A model generated the notes under the pieces. That model was not told where the DNA came from. It saw only the letters and a program-made list of their open reading frames with translations, and ran no database searches. A stretch of DNA of 25,934 nucleotides, from contig JANSLP010000408.1 of the NCBI GenBank assembly GCA_029298735.1, positions 1 to 25,934 on the forward strand, read 5' to 3'. The position numbers and the translations under genes were made by a program. Positions within the stretch are counted from its first letter, which is position 1. Every line of letters starts with the position of its first letter. Source of the DNA: Ophiostoma sp. CBS 140.51 (Eukaryota; Ascomycota; Sordariomycetes; Ophiostomatales; Ophiostomataceae). Shown here one piece after another: positions 11,690 through 19,621 of the stretch.

Positions 11690-12082
11690 CAACAACTCCC
11701 TGACCTCCTGCCACCGTGTGCTCCTGCCTCCTATTCACGAACAACGACGACAACGTTCCTTCCTTTGCTGCTTCCTAGCAGCTCCATCCCGATTCCCAGC
11801 TCGCTCCTCCCAGAATTGAGCCTCAAAAGATCACGATAGTTCGAATCCCCTCACGTCAGAAACCTCTTCTCAGCTTGCTGCAGAATTGGTCACCCACCAA
11901 TCCTTCGGCCTTCCGACCTCCATCCACGACGACCTCTTTCACGTTCTGTCTCCGACTCTTTGTCCTTTAGATCGGTAGCTTAGCGGACCAAACGCCTGCG
12001 ATCGCGTAGAATCGCTATCTGACCACCTCCTTTCGAACAACACACAAGTCAACAAACGGGCCTCTCGTTCGGCCCCCATCAC
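11690..12082 (+). promoter_or_regulatory. CT-rich promoter/5' leader of the Cac2 gene
   Basis: The 0.4 kb before the Cac2 start is rich in C and T on the coding strand (for example CTTCCTTTGCTGCTTCC near 11758). This is the composition usually seen around transcription starts and leaders of filamentous ascomycete genes. No clear TATA box is visible, and the exact start cannot be placed from sequence. Confidence 0.4.
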
Positions 12083-12094
12083 ATGTCACCATGA
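12083..12094 (+). promoter_or_regulatory. Minimal upstream ORF (Met-Ser-Pro-stop) overlapping the Cac2 start
   Basis: ATG TCA CCA TGA: the upstream ATG at 12083 is out of frame with the Cac2 ATG at 12091. Its TGA stop (12092-12094) overlaps the main start codon as ATGA. Ribosomes initiating at the first ATG would terminate on top of the main start, so it could lower or condition Cac2 translation. The upstream ATG has C at -3 by my reading of the local sequence, a weaker context than the CACCATGA of the main start, so leaky scanning is likely. Confidence 0.6.
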
Positions 12095-14730
12095 AGAGCA
12101 CGCCCTTAATCATCAATTGGCATGACCAAAACGCCCCCATCTACTCTGCACACTTTGAGCCGCACGGCAAGGGCCGTTTGGCGACGGCCGGCGGCGATAA
12201 CAATGTCCGGGTAAGTTAGGAGAGGAAGACAACAGGATGTGGAATACATCATCTTCGACACGACAGAAGCTAACATATTGTTCCTGCAGCTCTGGAAGGT
12301 CGAAACCGATGGCGAGAGCAGAAAGGTCGAGTACCTCTCGACACTGGTGAAGCACACACAAGCTGTCAATGTGGTCCGATGGAGTCCACGAGGTAAGATA
12401 GCTCTGCTTCCATCCGATCTATGTTTCTACACAACACACCCACTGACAATACAGGCGAGCTCCTGGCCTCGGCTGGCGACGACGGCAACGTGATCCTATG
12501 GGTCCCCTCCGAAACCCACCACCCGACCTTTGGCAACGACGGAATCGAAGACAAGGAGAGCTGGCGGACAAAGCACATGTGCCGTTCTTCTGGCGCCGAA
12601 ATCTACGATTTGGCATGGTCCCCCGACGGCATGTACTTCATCATTGGCAGCATGGACAACATTGCCCGCATCTACAATGCCGCCACCGGCTCGCTGGTCC
12701 GCCAGGTCGCCGAGCACAGCCACTACGTCCAGGGCGTGGCTTGGGATCCGCTCAATGAGTATATTGCCACGCAATCGTCCGATCGCTCGGTCCACATCTA
12801 TTCCCTCAAGACCAAAGACGGCCAGTACACGCTCAACGGACTCGACGACAAGACGCCCAAGGTGGCCAGCCATACCAAGGCCGACCTTCCACCACGCCAT
12901 CTGGCCTCGCAGAGCCCTGCGCCCTCGGATATCACAACGTCTCATCGCTCGCAGCTCGCGGCTATTGATGCTGTCGGCATGAGCACTGGCCCTACGTCGA
13001 TGAGCTCGCCCGTCCCCTCGGCACCAGGCACCCCGACGTCGTTTGCCCTGCCTATGAACCCGCCGAGCGTTGTCAGCCACAGCCGCCGGTCGTCGTTCTC
13101 ATCACGGCGGTCTGTATCGCCTGCCCCGTCGATGCCTCTGCCGGCCGTTATGCCCATGGAGGCTTCACCGAAGCCACATGTTACTGCCACTAGTGTGGCC
13201 ATGCGCAACGCAAGCCTCTACGCCAACGAGACCCTGACGTCCTTCTTCCGCCGCCTAACGTTTACGCCCGATGGGAGCCTCCTGCTCACGCCGGCTGGCC
13301 AGTACCAGACTCAGCACCAGGCCGAGGGCGCTAGCAAGCCCACTTACGAGATCACCAACACGGTCTACATCTATTCACGAGGCGGCATCAACAAGGCGCC
13401 CATTGCTCATCTGCCAGGCCACAAGAAGCCCTCTGTAGCCGTCCGTTGCTCGCCCATCATCTACACTCTCCGCCAGTCCACGGCACCGCCGACCAAGCAC
13501 ATTACCATCGACACATCCTCATCCGAAGATCCCATCCCATCTCTCCCCGAACCCATCACCAAGCCCACCTCGGCTGCCAGCACACCCTCTGTCATGGACC
13601 CGCCGCCACCGCCAAGGTCGACCGCAAATGACAGCCAGAGCTCTGATACTGCAGCCCCGACTGCTGCTGCTGCTACTGGTGCATCCAGCTCAGGAACAAC
13701 TGCTGCGACAGCAGCAACGCCAGGGCCCAAGTCGGCTTTTGCTTTGTCTCATCGCATGATCTACGCTGTCGCCACACAAGACTCCGTTCTTCTCTACGAT
13801 ACACAACAGCAGTCCCCCATCTGCGTCGTCAGCAATCTGCACTGTGCCACATTTACAGACCTGGCCTGGTCGAGCGACGGCCTTACCCTGCTCATCTCCT
13901 CGTCAGACGGTTTCTGCTCGACGCTTTCATTTACCCCCGGTGAACTGGGCACCCAGTACACTGGCGACTTGACTCTTCTGTCCGTCCAAAAGCGTGAAGA
14001 GCGCTCATCCACCTCGGCTCAGAGCACGCCGATCCCTACGCCCACCTCTGTGTTTGCACCGCCATCTCCCTATACCGGCAGCGGAAGTGGACCCCACCAC
14101 CACCAGCACCGGAACTCGGCCGGCTCCTTTTCAGCACCATCGCCACCACCGACGGCCTCCTTTGTCAGCAGCAACCGCCCCTCATCACCGGCGCGCTCCA
14201 ACTCGACATCGTCCATTGTCACCCAGCCGGGTACTGTTGTCCCAATACCCTCTGCCTCCACCACAAATACGGGTGCAGGTGGACCGGGATCCATCATCAA
14301 CAACCCGCCCCTCGTTGTCGGAACCGTGCCCAGCCTGGCCGCCGCCTCGCCCAGCAACAGCAGTATGATTGCTGGCCTAGCCAACCTCAAGGCACCGGCT
14401 GCACCTCCTTCCGGTGCCTCAGGCACGACGGCCACGCCTCCCGAGACACCGCGCAACCGGGCCAATAGTGCCGCCAGCAGCGTTGCGGGGAGTGTCGGCG
14501 GCAGCGTGGCAGGCAGTGTTGTGGGTGTGCCGAATGCCGTGTCGGCTGTACCGGCCTCATCCGCCTCGGCCTCGGGCTCGGGCACCGGCTCGGGCACCAA
14601 GCGTGATGCATCCACCATTGCCACCTCGAGCAGTGATGTCGAAGGCAAAGAGGAGCCGCCCAAGAAGCGCCGGATTGCGCCGACGTTGGTCAGTGGACTT
14701 GGCGGCAGCAGCGGTGAGGGCAGTTCTTAA
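12091..14730 (+). CDS. cac2: Chromatin assembly factor 1 subunit B (Cac2/p60-like)
   Basis: WD40 subunit of CAF-1, the nuclear histone chaperone that deposits H3-H4 on newly replicated DNA with the Cac1 and Cac3 subunits (family knowledge). Spliced as 12091-12210, 12290-12392 and 12455-14730 it gives about 832 aa. The N-terminus has the family block YSAHFEPHGKGRLATAGGDN, followed by propeller strands such as LLASAGDDGNVILW and the conserved AEHSHYVQGVAWDPLNEYIA and TQSSDRSVHIY. Low-complexity Ser/Pro/Thr inserts at roughly residues 222-328 and 427-503 interrupt the propeller, and a disordered tail starts near 587. Close to the C-terminus, KKRRIAPTLV (from residue 811) resembles the B-domain-like Asf1-binding motif of HIRA/Cac2 proteins and may also serve as a nuclear signal. 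It is long for the family (human p60 is about 560 aa), mainly because of the disordered inserts. The start ATG has a strong CACC context. The gene is divergent from the transporter and convergent with the next gene. Confidence 0.95.
12211..12289 (+). other. Intron 1 of the Cac2 gene (79 nt)
   Basis: Donor GTAAGT, branch-type site GCTAACAT and acceptor TTCCTGCAG. Phase 0. Splicing joins GGDNNVR to LWKVETDG, completing the first WD repeat (VRLWKV). The join matches the conserved Cac2 N-terminus. Confidence 0.95.
12393..12454 (+). other. Intron 2 of the Cac2 gene (62 nt)
   Basis: Donor GTAAGA, branch-type CACTGACA and acceptor ATACAG. Phase 1. Splicing rebuilds a Gly codon between VVRWSPR and ELLASAGDDG, giving a continuous second WD repeat. 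Confidence 0.94.
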
Positions 14731-15374
14731 GTCAGGCAGTCAGTGGACTGTTTTACGTTTCTTTTTTTTCTGTTCTTCTTTCGCCCTCATCTTTTTGGAC
14801 TCTTTGCACTTTTCCACCGGCTCCAGCAGTTCTTTTCTAAGATGACACAAAGAAGAGACATTAAGGGAAGCTTACTTTGGGCGTTTATTTCCAATTTGCA
14901 TGCTATGCCTATTATTCGTTGGGTGTCTTCTGTTTGTCGTCAAAAAGATATACATTGGTTTTCTGTCTCTTTCTTATTGTCAATGTAGGGCGTTGGGTTT
15001 TGCTTCCATAATTTCGTTTGTTACTTCGCTTTCGATGGGCAATCTTACCAAAATACATGGTTTTAACTCTCCTTTTTCATTCCGTTTGTAGCAAACAACT
15101 TCAGATCTTCGTTTCCATCTTAGCGGTGCAAGCAAACATAATAAAAACAATGTTTTGAAATGACAATTCCCCTGTCTTGATTTTGACTTGACATGGTATC
15201 CATCCCTGACAACTTCACTACCCATTCAAACGAAAGTCCCAACTATTCTCATCTTCACTAAATTAATATAGCACAAGAGCAAAACTCAAAACCGTCCAGT
15301 CATCCAGTCACCCAATCAATGCCAACACTTGTCAGCTCACCTTTTTTGCGTTGTGCCTAGTCCAAACCAATGCA
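14731..15374. other. Convergent 3' region between the Cac2 gene and the Ser-rich protein gene
   Basis: This is T-rich non-coding sequence holding the 3' ends of two genes that face each other. AATAAA at 15140-15145 (+) could serve Cac2, and TTTATT at 14884-14889 reads AATAAA on the minus strand for the other gene. If both were used the two 3' UTRs would overlap by about 250 bp. I see no gene of its own here. Confidence 0.5.
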
Positions 15375-18300
15375 TTAAGCCAGCTGCTGGGCTCGCCAAA
15401 TAACCAAGCCAAGAATAATTGGCCAAAACACAAACTGGGCCACCATCACGACGAGGATGACACGACGCTGCTGTGTGTTGAGACGGTCGACCTCGCCACG
15501 CGAGTACCAAGAAAGCCCACTGTCAAACTTGCCCAGGTAGACCATCACCGAGATGAAGGGGAACATGCTGACCGCCAGCATGCAGTAGAACCAATTCTGG
15601 CGCCGCCGCCGTCCCTCATGAGTGATGAATGCCTCCGGATCAAGAGGCACGCCATTGCGCTCCAGATCCCGCTCACAACCAGGCTCCTCGAGTGCAATTG
15701 CTCGGAGCTCAGGGTCGGTTCCGCGTGTCCGCTGCTGACGACGGCGTGCCTGGTAGTCCCATGGATAGAGGCGGGGTTGACTGCTGCGGCTGATGAGACT
15801 ACTACCCATGGTGAAGCTGGATTTCTTGCGCTCCTGGAACCGACGAGCAAGATCGTCTAGGTGCAGTCTCGTTGCGGCCGACTTGAGCATATGGGTCGGG
15901 CCACCATGGCGGTTGCTTGTGCTTCCAAAGGGAAGGATGGTGGTCCATGTCCCACCACCTGTTGTAGAGCTGAGGGCCGACTGCATGGTAAGATCTTCGG
16001 GTAGGTTACGCCGTTTCTTCAGTCGGTTGCTCTGGTGCGAGGACCGTGGAGAGCTCGAGGCAAAGACTGAGGGAAAGCGGATCGGTACCCGTTGATGGGT
16101 GCGTTCGGGGACATGAATGTGCTCAGAGCCATGAGGGCGCTTCTTGTTTGCGGCGTTACGAGCCCAGAAGGTATCGGCAGCAGAGCTTTCGGTAGTTGTT
16201 GCTCTTTCAAAGGCCTGTTTGCGAGCGGCTTCAGGAAGCGGAATGAGTGGGAACGGAAAGCTATGGACGGTACCATTGGAGCTTTGGGACGAACTGGAAT
16301 CACGCAGCGAGTGTCCATCTCCAAGTCTATCATCCAGCTCAGAGACCGTGTTGTCGTTTGTTGCGCTTCTCGTATGCCCAGTCTCACTGGACACGCCTTG
16401 GAACTCATACACGCCACCCTTTGTAAAGAAGAGGTCCTTGTCTGATCCCTGCGAGTGGTGGCGGAACTCAAACTTCTTTCTTCCTTTTTGCAATTTGAAT
16501 GGCGGCGGCTGAAGGGGCATAGGGGAAAACCTGTGCGGACGTCTCCCGCTCAGCTGCCGGAATGGGCTTGAGACTTTTCTAGCAAGAGCAGCCGCTGCTT
16601 CGCTTCCAGAGCGCTGCGATGTTGGGTATATGCGCGATGAGTTTTGCGGGTAACCATTGACTCGATGCACTCTCTGCTTCGGGACCATAACTGGGACTTT
16701 GGTGCCGCTGATGTGGTGAATCTGCAGACTTTCCTCGGAGTCTTCGTGTCCGCTCGGATGCTGCACAATACGGTCTGTGGAGGCGTACTCGTCAAAACGC
16801 ACGTTGCGGAAGCTGTTGTCATCAGAGACGTCGGCGAGACTACTCCCCGTGATTTTGGCACCCCTCGAGTTGATGGCCTCGAGTCCTCGTCCGATGGGAG
16901 GGTTAAGTCTCATACTTCCAAAACCAGGAGCTGTCGTCACCACAGTCTCCCAGTCGTCTCGCTCACTCGATGGCATGTTCTCCTTGTCCCGGCGGTAGAG
17001 ACCACCAGCTTGGAACGGGGTCTGGGCAGAAGCGGAGAATGGCTTCTCAGACGTTGTGATGCTTCCGTCGCCGAATTTCGAGCGGCGCCCGGAATTGACG
17101 TTCTGGTTGCTACTCACATCTTGTAGTACGACCTTCACCTCGTATGTACTGCGCTCAACGGCCCAGTTTGGCTGGATGACAGACGTGTCGTAGAAACCGT
17201 CGGCACTCTCAGGGGTTGGAGAACGTGCGCGGGTTGGACCAGTTAGGAAAGGGTCTTCGAGATATTCCTTGGGGATCGGAGGCGGCCGCAGCGAAAGCTT
17301 GTGAGTAGGAAGATCGTCTCCTTGAGTGCACAAAGTTGCCCGACTGTGAGAACTGATACCGCTGATTTGGTTGAGTGCTGCACTGACATCTCGCTCCTTT
17401 GATGGGTGGAGAAAGACGTTGTAGGCGTCCTTATCGTATCGAAAGGGGTCCTCTTCTGAGTCGGTCGTTATTCCGGCTGCAGAAACTGCAGTGCCGCTGT
17501 GGAGGCTTGTGTGTTTGCCCTCAACACGCATTGACTGCACACGGAGGGGCTTAGGATACAGTAGGCTCTCTCTGGTTGGGACAGATAGGAAGAGGCTTCC
17601 ACGCTTTGGGCTGTCTGTTGGCGTTACCCCCGGTGTCTTTGCGATCCCATCTTGGAAGCGTTGAACATTGGCGTTCGGTAAGGGCCGAACAGCAAGGTCA
17701 CCACAAGGTGGGCTGCTTTGGTCATCCGGAACAAATCCAAGACGGTTGACTGCCCCGTCCCGAGGACGAACAATATGCGGGATGACTGGCACGGGCGAGC
17801 TATTGTTCGCGTAAAGCGGGTTGAGAATGTGCTTCTGGTATTGTGTGTACATGCGCCCAACAGTCGTGTCGGTGGAGTACACAGTCATTGCCATGTGAGA
17901 ATCAGAAGAACGGTCTGGTCCTTGGGAGTTTCTCACGGCACGGAGAGGCGATACATTTTCGTCTGAAAAAGGTCGCACAAGAGGCGAACGGATCTCCTTC
18001 TTAGAAGCCGGTGTAGATATCATGGCTGGAGAGCAGCTCCGAGTACCCTTGCGGTCGAAGATCTTGTCAAGCAAGTCTTCCGGGTTGCCAAGGTCCTTCA
18101 AGAGATCCATAGAGCTGGGAGACAACTGTGAATCGCGGAAGTTCTGTCGGTGGTCTTCTTCCTCGTCTTCTTCCTCATCTTGAATCGCAGCAATGTCACG
18201 GAATGGCGAGTTCGGGTCCGTGTCATTTGTGCTGCAAGATGCACTTCCCGTCAGACCCTCTCCACCATGAGAAGCTGAGATGCTGCGACCTGTGATGTTG

Positions 18301-18464
18301 CGATGAGCCTCGCCGAGGTCTCGAAAGCGACACCCTTTAGGGAGAGAGCTTTTTCGGTCTGCATTGAGAGGCGTGAGATTTGGGAGGGCGCTGTTTGGGG
18401 AGGGAAAGGTCGAGTTGAGGGAGGAGACGCGAGAGCCATTGCGTCCATCATCAATTGTAGCCAT
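15375..18464 (-). CDS. Ser-rich, largely disordered protein with two C-terminal membrane helices
   Basis: A single uninterrupted frame of 1029 aa. I do not recognise a characterised family; it resembles proteins that fungal annotations call 'serine-rich protein'. The bulk is polar and rich in Ser, Pro, Arg and Asp, with an acidic patch EEEDEEED near residue 95 and many Ser-Pro and Arg-x-x-Ser sites, suggesting a phosphorylated, disordered cytosolic part. Near the C-terminus a more ordered basic stretch (ERDLERNGVPLDPEAF, then GRRRRQNW) precedes two hydrophobic segments, about 957-980 (FYCMLAVSMFPFISVMVYL) and 1000-1024 (VILVVMVAQFVFWPIILGLV), which end the protein. This hairpin would anchor it in a membrane with the long tail and the short C-terminus on the same side. 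The start is supported by A at -3 and an in-frame TGA about 36 nt upstream with no ATG between. It is convergent with the Cac2 gene and divergent from the F-box gene. No function is assigned. Confidence 0.85.
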   Translation of the reverse strand: MATIDDGRNGSRVSSLNSTFPSPNSALPNLTPLNADRKSSLPKGCRFRDLGEAHRNITGRSISASHGGEGLTGSASCSTNDTDPNSPFRDIAAIQDEEEDEEEDHRQNFRDSQLSPSSMDLLKDLGNPEDLLDKIFDRKGTRSCSPAMISTPASKKEIRSPLVRPFSDENVSPLRAVRNSQGPDRSSDSHMAMTVYSTDTTVGRMYTQYQKHILNPLYANNSSPVPVIPHIVRPRDGAVNRLGFVPDDQSSPPCGDLAVRPLPNANVQRFQDGIAKTPGVTPTDSPKRGSLFLSVPTRESLLYPKPLRVQSMRVEGKHTSLHSGTAVSAAGITTDSEEDPFRYDKDAYNVFLHPSKERDVSAALNQISGISSHSRATLCTQGDDLPTHKLSLRPPPIPKEYLEDPFLTGPTRARSPTPESADGFYDTSVIQPNWAVERSTYEVKVVLQDVSSNQNVNSGRRSKFGDGSITTSEKPFSASAQTPFQAGGLYRRDKENMPSSERDDWETVVTTAPGFGSMRLNPPIGRGLEAINSRGAKITGSSLADVSDDNSFRNVRFDEYASTDRIVQHPSGHEDSEESLQIHHISGTKVPVMVPKQRVHRVNGYPQNSSRIYPTSQRSGSEAAAALARKVSSPFRQLSGRRPHRFSPMPLQPPPFKLQKGRKKFEFRHHSQGSDKDLFFTKGGVYEFQGVSSETGHTRSATNDNTVSELDDRLGDGHSLRDSSSSQSSNGTVHSFPFPLIPLPEAARKQAFERATTTESSAADTFWARNAANKKRPHGSEHIHVPERTHQRVPIRFPSVFASSSPRSSHQSNRLKKRRNLPEDLTMQSALSSTTGGGTWTTILPFGSTSNRHGGPTHMLKSAATRLHLDDLARRFQERKKSSFTMGSSLISRSSQPRLYPWDYQARRRQQRTRGTDPELRAIALEEPGCERDLERNGVPLDPEAFITHEGRRRRQNWFYCMLAVSMFPFISVMVYLGKFDSGLSWYSRGEVDRLNTQQRRVILVVMVAQFVFWPIILGLVIWRAQQLA

Positions 18465-19273
18465 CTTGATATTTCGTTGGCTGCTCTGTCGTGACCATCA
18501 ACGTTTTTGGTGATGGGTGTCGATTCGGTGCAGCTCAAAGGCACAGAGAGGGGAAATTGTGTGCAAAACAATTACGGCGTGAATCAGGAAAAAATAAACA
18601 AGAAGTGGCGTTGTGGTCATAAACGTGTCAAAATATTATTTTGGGAAGGAGCGATGAAGGGGGTCAACAAACGTGTCGCTCCTGCTTTTTTTGTCAAAGC
18701 AAGGACGGGGCAGCAGCCAGATTTTCTGCGAAGAAAAGAGCACTTCGGTACATCCCAGTGCAAAGTCTACAGTACACAAAGAAGCCGAGGAAACGAAGAT
18801 CTAGAAGTCATATCAACGATGACATTTCCTGTTGCTTTTGTAAATATGACTCGGAAGCATCGCGAGGCAGCAATTGAGGCCAATGACTCGACACTGTGAA
18901 GTGCGTCATCGGCATTTGCTAGACAGAGTGAATATGAGATAGATAATTGGTTTATTTTCCCAATCTCTGTCCTCTCATTCTGCATCTTGAATTTGGCGGT
19001 TGGCCTTGTTTTTTGTGTCTTTGTTTATAAGAGCTCTCACATCGTTTTCACGATGATTGAATAAAATAGATAAGAAATTTTAGGTTAAATTTACTGTAAA
19101 ATTCATTTTGTGGATATTTCATTGCAACATATTCATGAAAACTGCGAGAACCAAAAAGAATCCAAAAAAGGCGTCCCAAGCATACCTCATCTTGTATTCG
19201 AATGAGAGAGGTCTCTGCTACAAATGGTGAAAAAGAGAAGTAAATATTGGATTACTTTATTCACATTGCACAC

Positions 19274-19318
19274 AGTGCAGTAATTACAGTGCATTTAATA
19301 AACTTGCACTACTGCACT
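19274..19318. repeat. Nested inverted repeats built on AGTGCA/TGCACT
   Basis: The outer arms AGTGCAGTA (19274-19282) and TACTGCACT (19310-19318) are perfect 9-bp complements. Inner arms AGTGCA (19288-19293) and TGCACT (19305-19310) lie between and share one base with the outer right arm. It lies about 0.3 kb upstream of the F-box gene start. It could be a protein-binding dyad or an RNA hairpin if transcribed. Confidence 0.75.
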
Positions 19319-19350
19319 TTCCCAGTCTCACCTGCCGCGAATAATACGCG

Positions 19351-19370
19351 ATTGATCCCCGCTCCTTCCC
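19351..19370. repeat. Copy of dispersed motif ATTGAYCCCCGCTCCTTCCC
   Basis: This 20-base stretch matches 7653-7672 at 19 of 20 positions, the only difference being C/T at the sixth base. The core CCCGCTCCTTCCC also occurs at 7528-7540. All three copies are on the plus strand and in non-coding DNA. It could be a regulatory element or a fragment of an old repeat. Confidence 0.6.
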
Positions 19371-19621
19371 TAGATAGGACAGAACATGCTGGAACATCAC
19401 GGCAGCTCTTGCCCATATCTCAGTGTTTCGGCTTCCCTATTCCCAATTGTCATCTGTCCACGGATCTCAGTCAACGTCCGCGAGCACAGGCATGGCATTG
19501 TCGACCACATTGACGTTTATTTCTTGATAGCATTTGCCTATAATTTTTAGAGTATTTTATTGCATGCTGCGTTATTCCATCATTATCCACAGCTCACCAG
19601 CACCCCTCGATAGGCATTGTC

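Larger units (their letters stand above)
5412..12082. other. 6.7-kb divergent intergenic region, no convincing gene
   Basis: It separates the leftward transporter gene from the rightward Cac2 gene, so it must contain both promoters. The immediate transporter upstream side (about 5640-5740) is purine-rich on the plus strand, i.e. CT-rich on the coding strand, as is common near fungal transcription starts. Composition then alternates: purine-rich on plus from about 5640 to 7450, pyrimidine-rich around 7950-8230 and 9480-9850, purine-rich around 8400-8700. Open frames of up to 232 codons exist (for example 7287-7985 + and 8383-8955 -), but they are low-complexity, lack recognisable domains and overlap one another. 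I found no tRNA with pairing arms, no snoRNA with both boxes and stem, and no transposon ends. An unannotated non-coding RNA is possible but not supported. Confidence 0.6.
18465..19621. other. Divergent promoter region between the Ser-rich protein and F-box genes
   Basis: About 1.16 kb between two start codons facing away from each other. It includes an AT-rich patch at about 19040-19140, a TATA-like TTTATAAG near 19023, an inverted-repeat cluster at 19274-19318 and one copy of the CCCGCTCCTTCCC motif at 19358-19370. The open frame at 18507-18899 (+, 130 codons) has no recognisable domain and looks like chance. I see no gene. Confidence 0.55.

Noticed and set aside
11837..11856. tRNA-like B-box (AGTTCGAATCC) and, near 11977, an A-box-like TAGCTTAGCGG
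   Set aside because: The T-arm stem does not pair, the acceptor arms do not match, and the two boxes are in the wrong order for a tRNA.
19040..19140. AT-rich patch as a RIP-mutated transposon remnant
   Set aside because: It is only about 100 bp, has no repeat partner or transposon coding trace, and AT-rich promoters are common.
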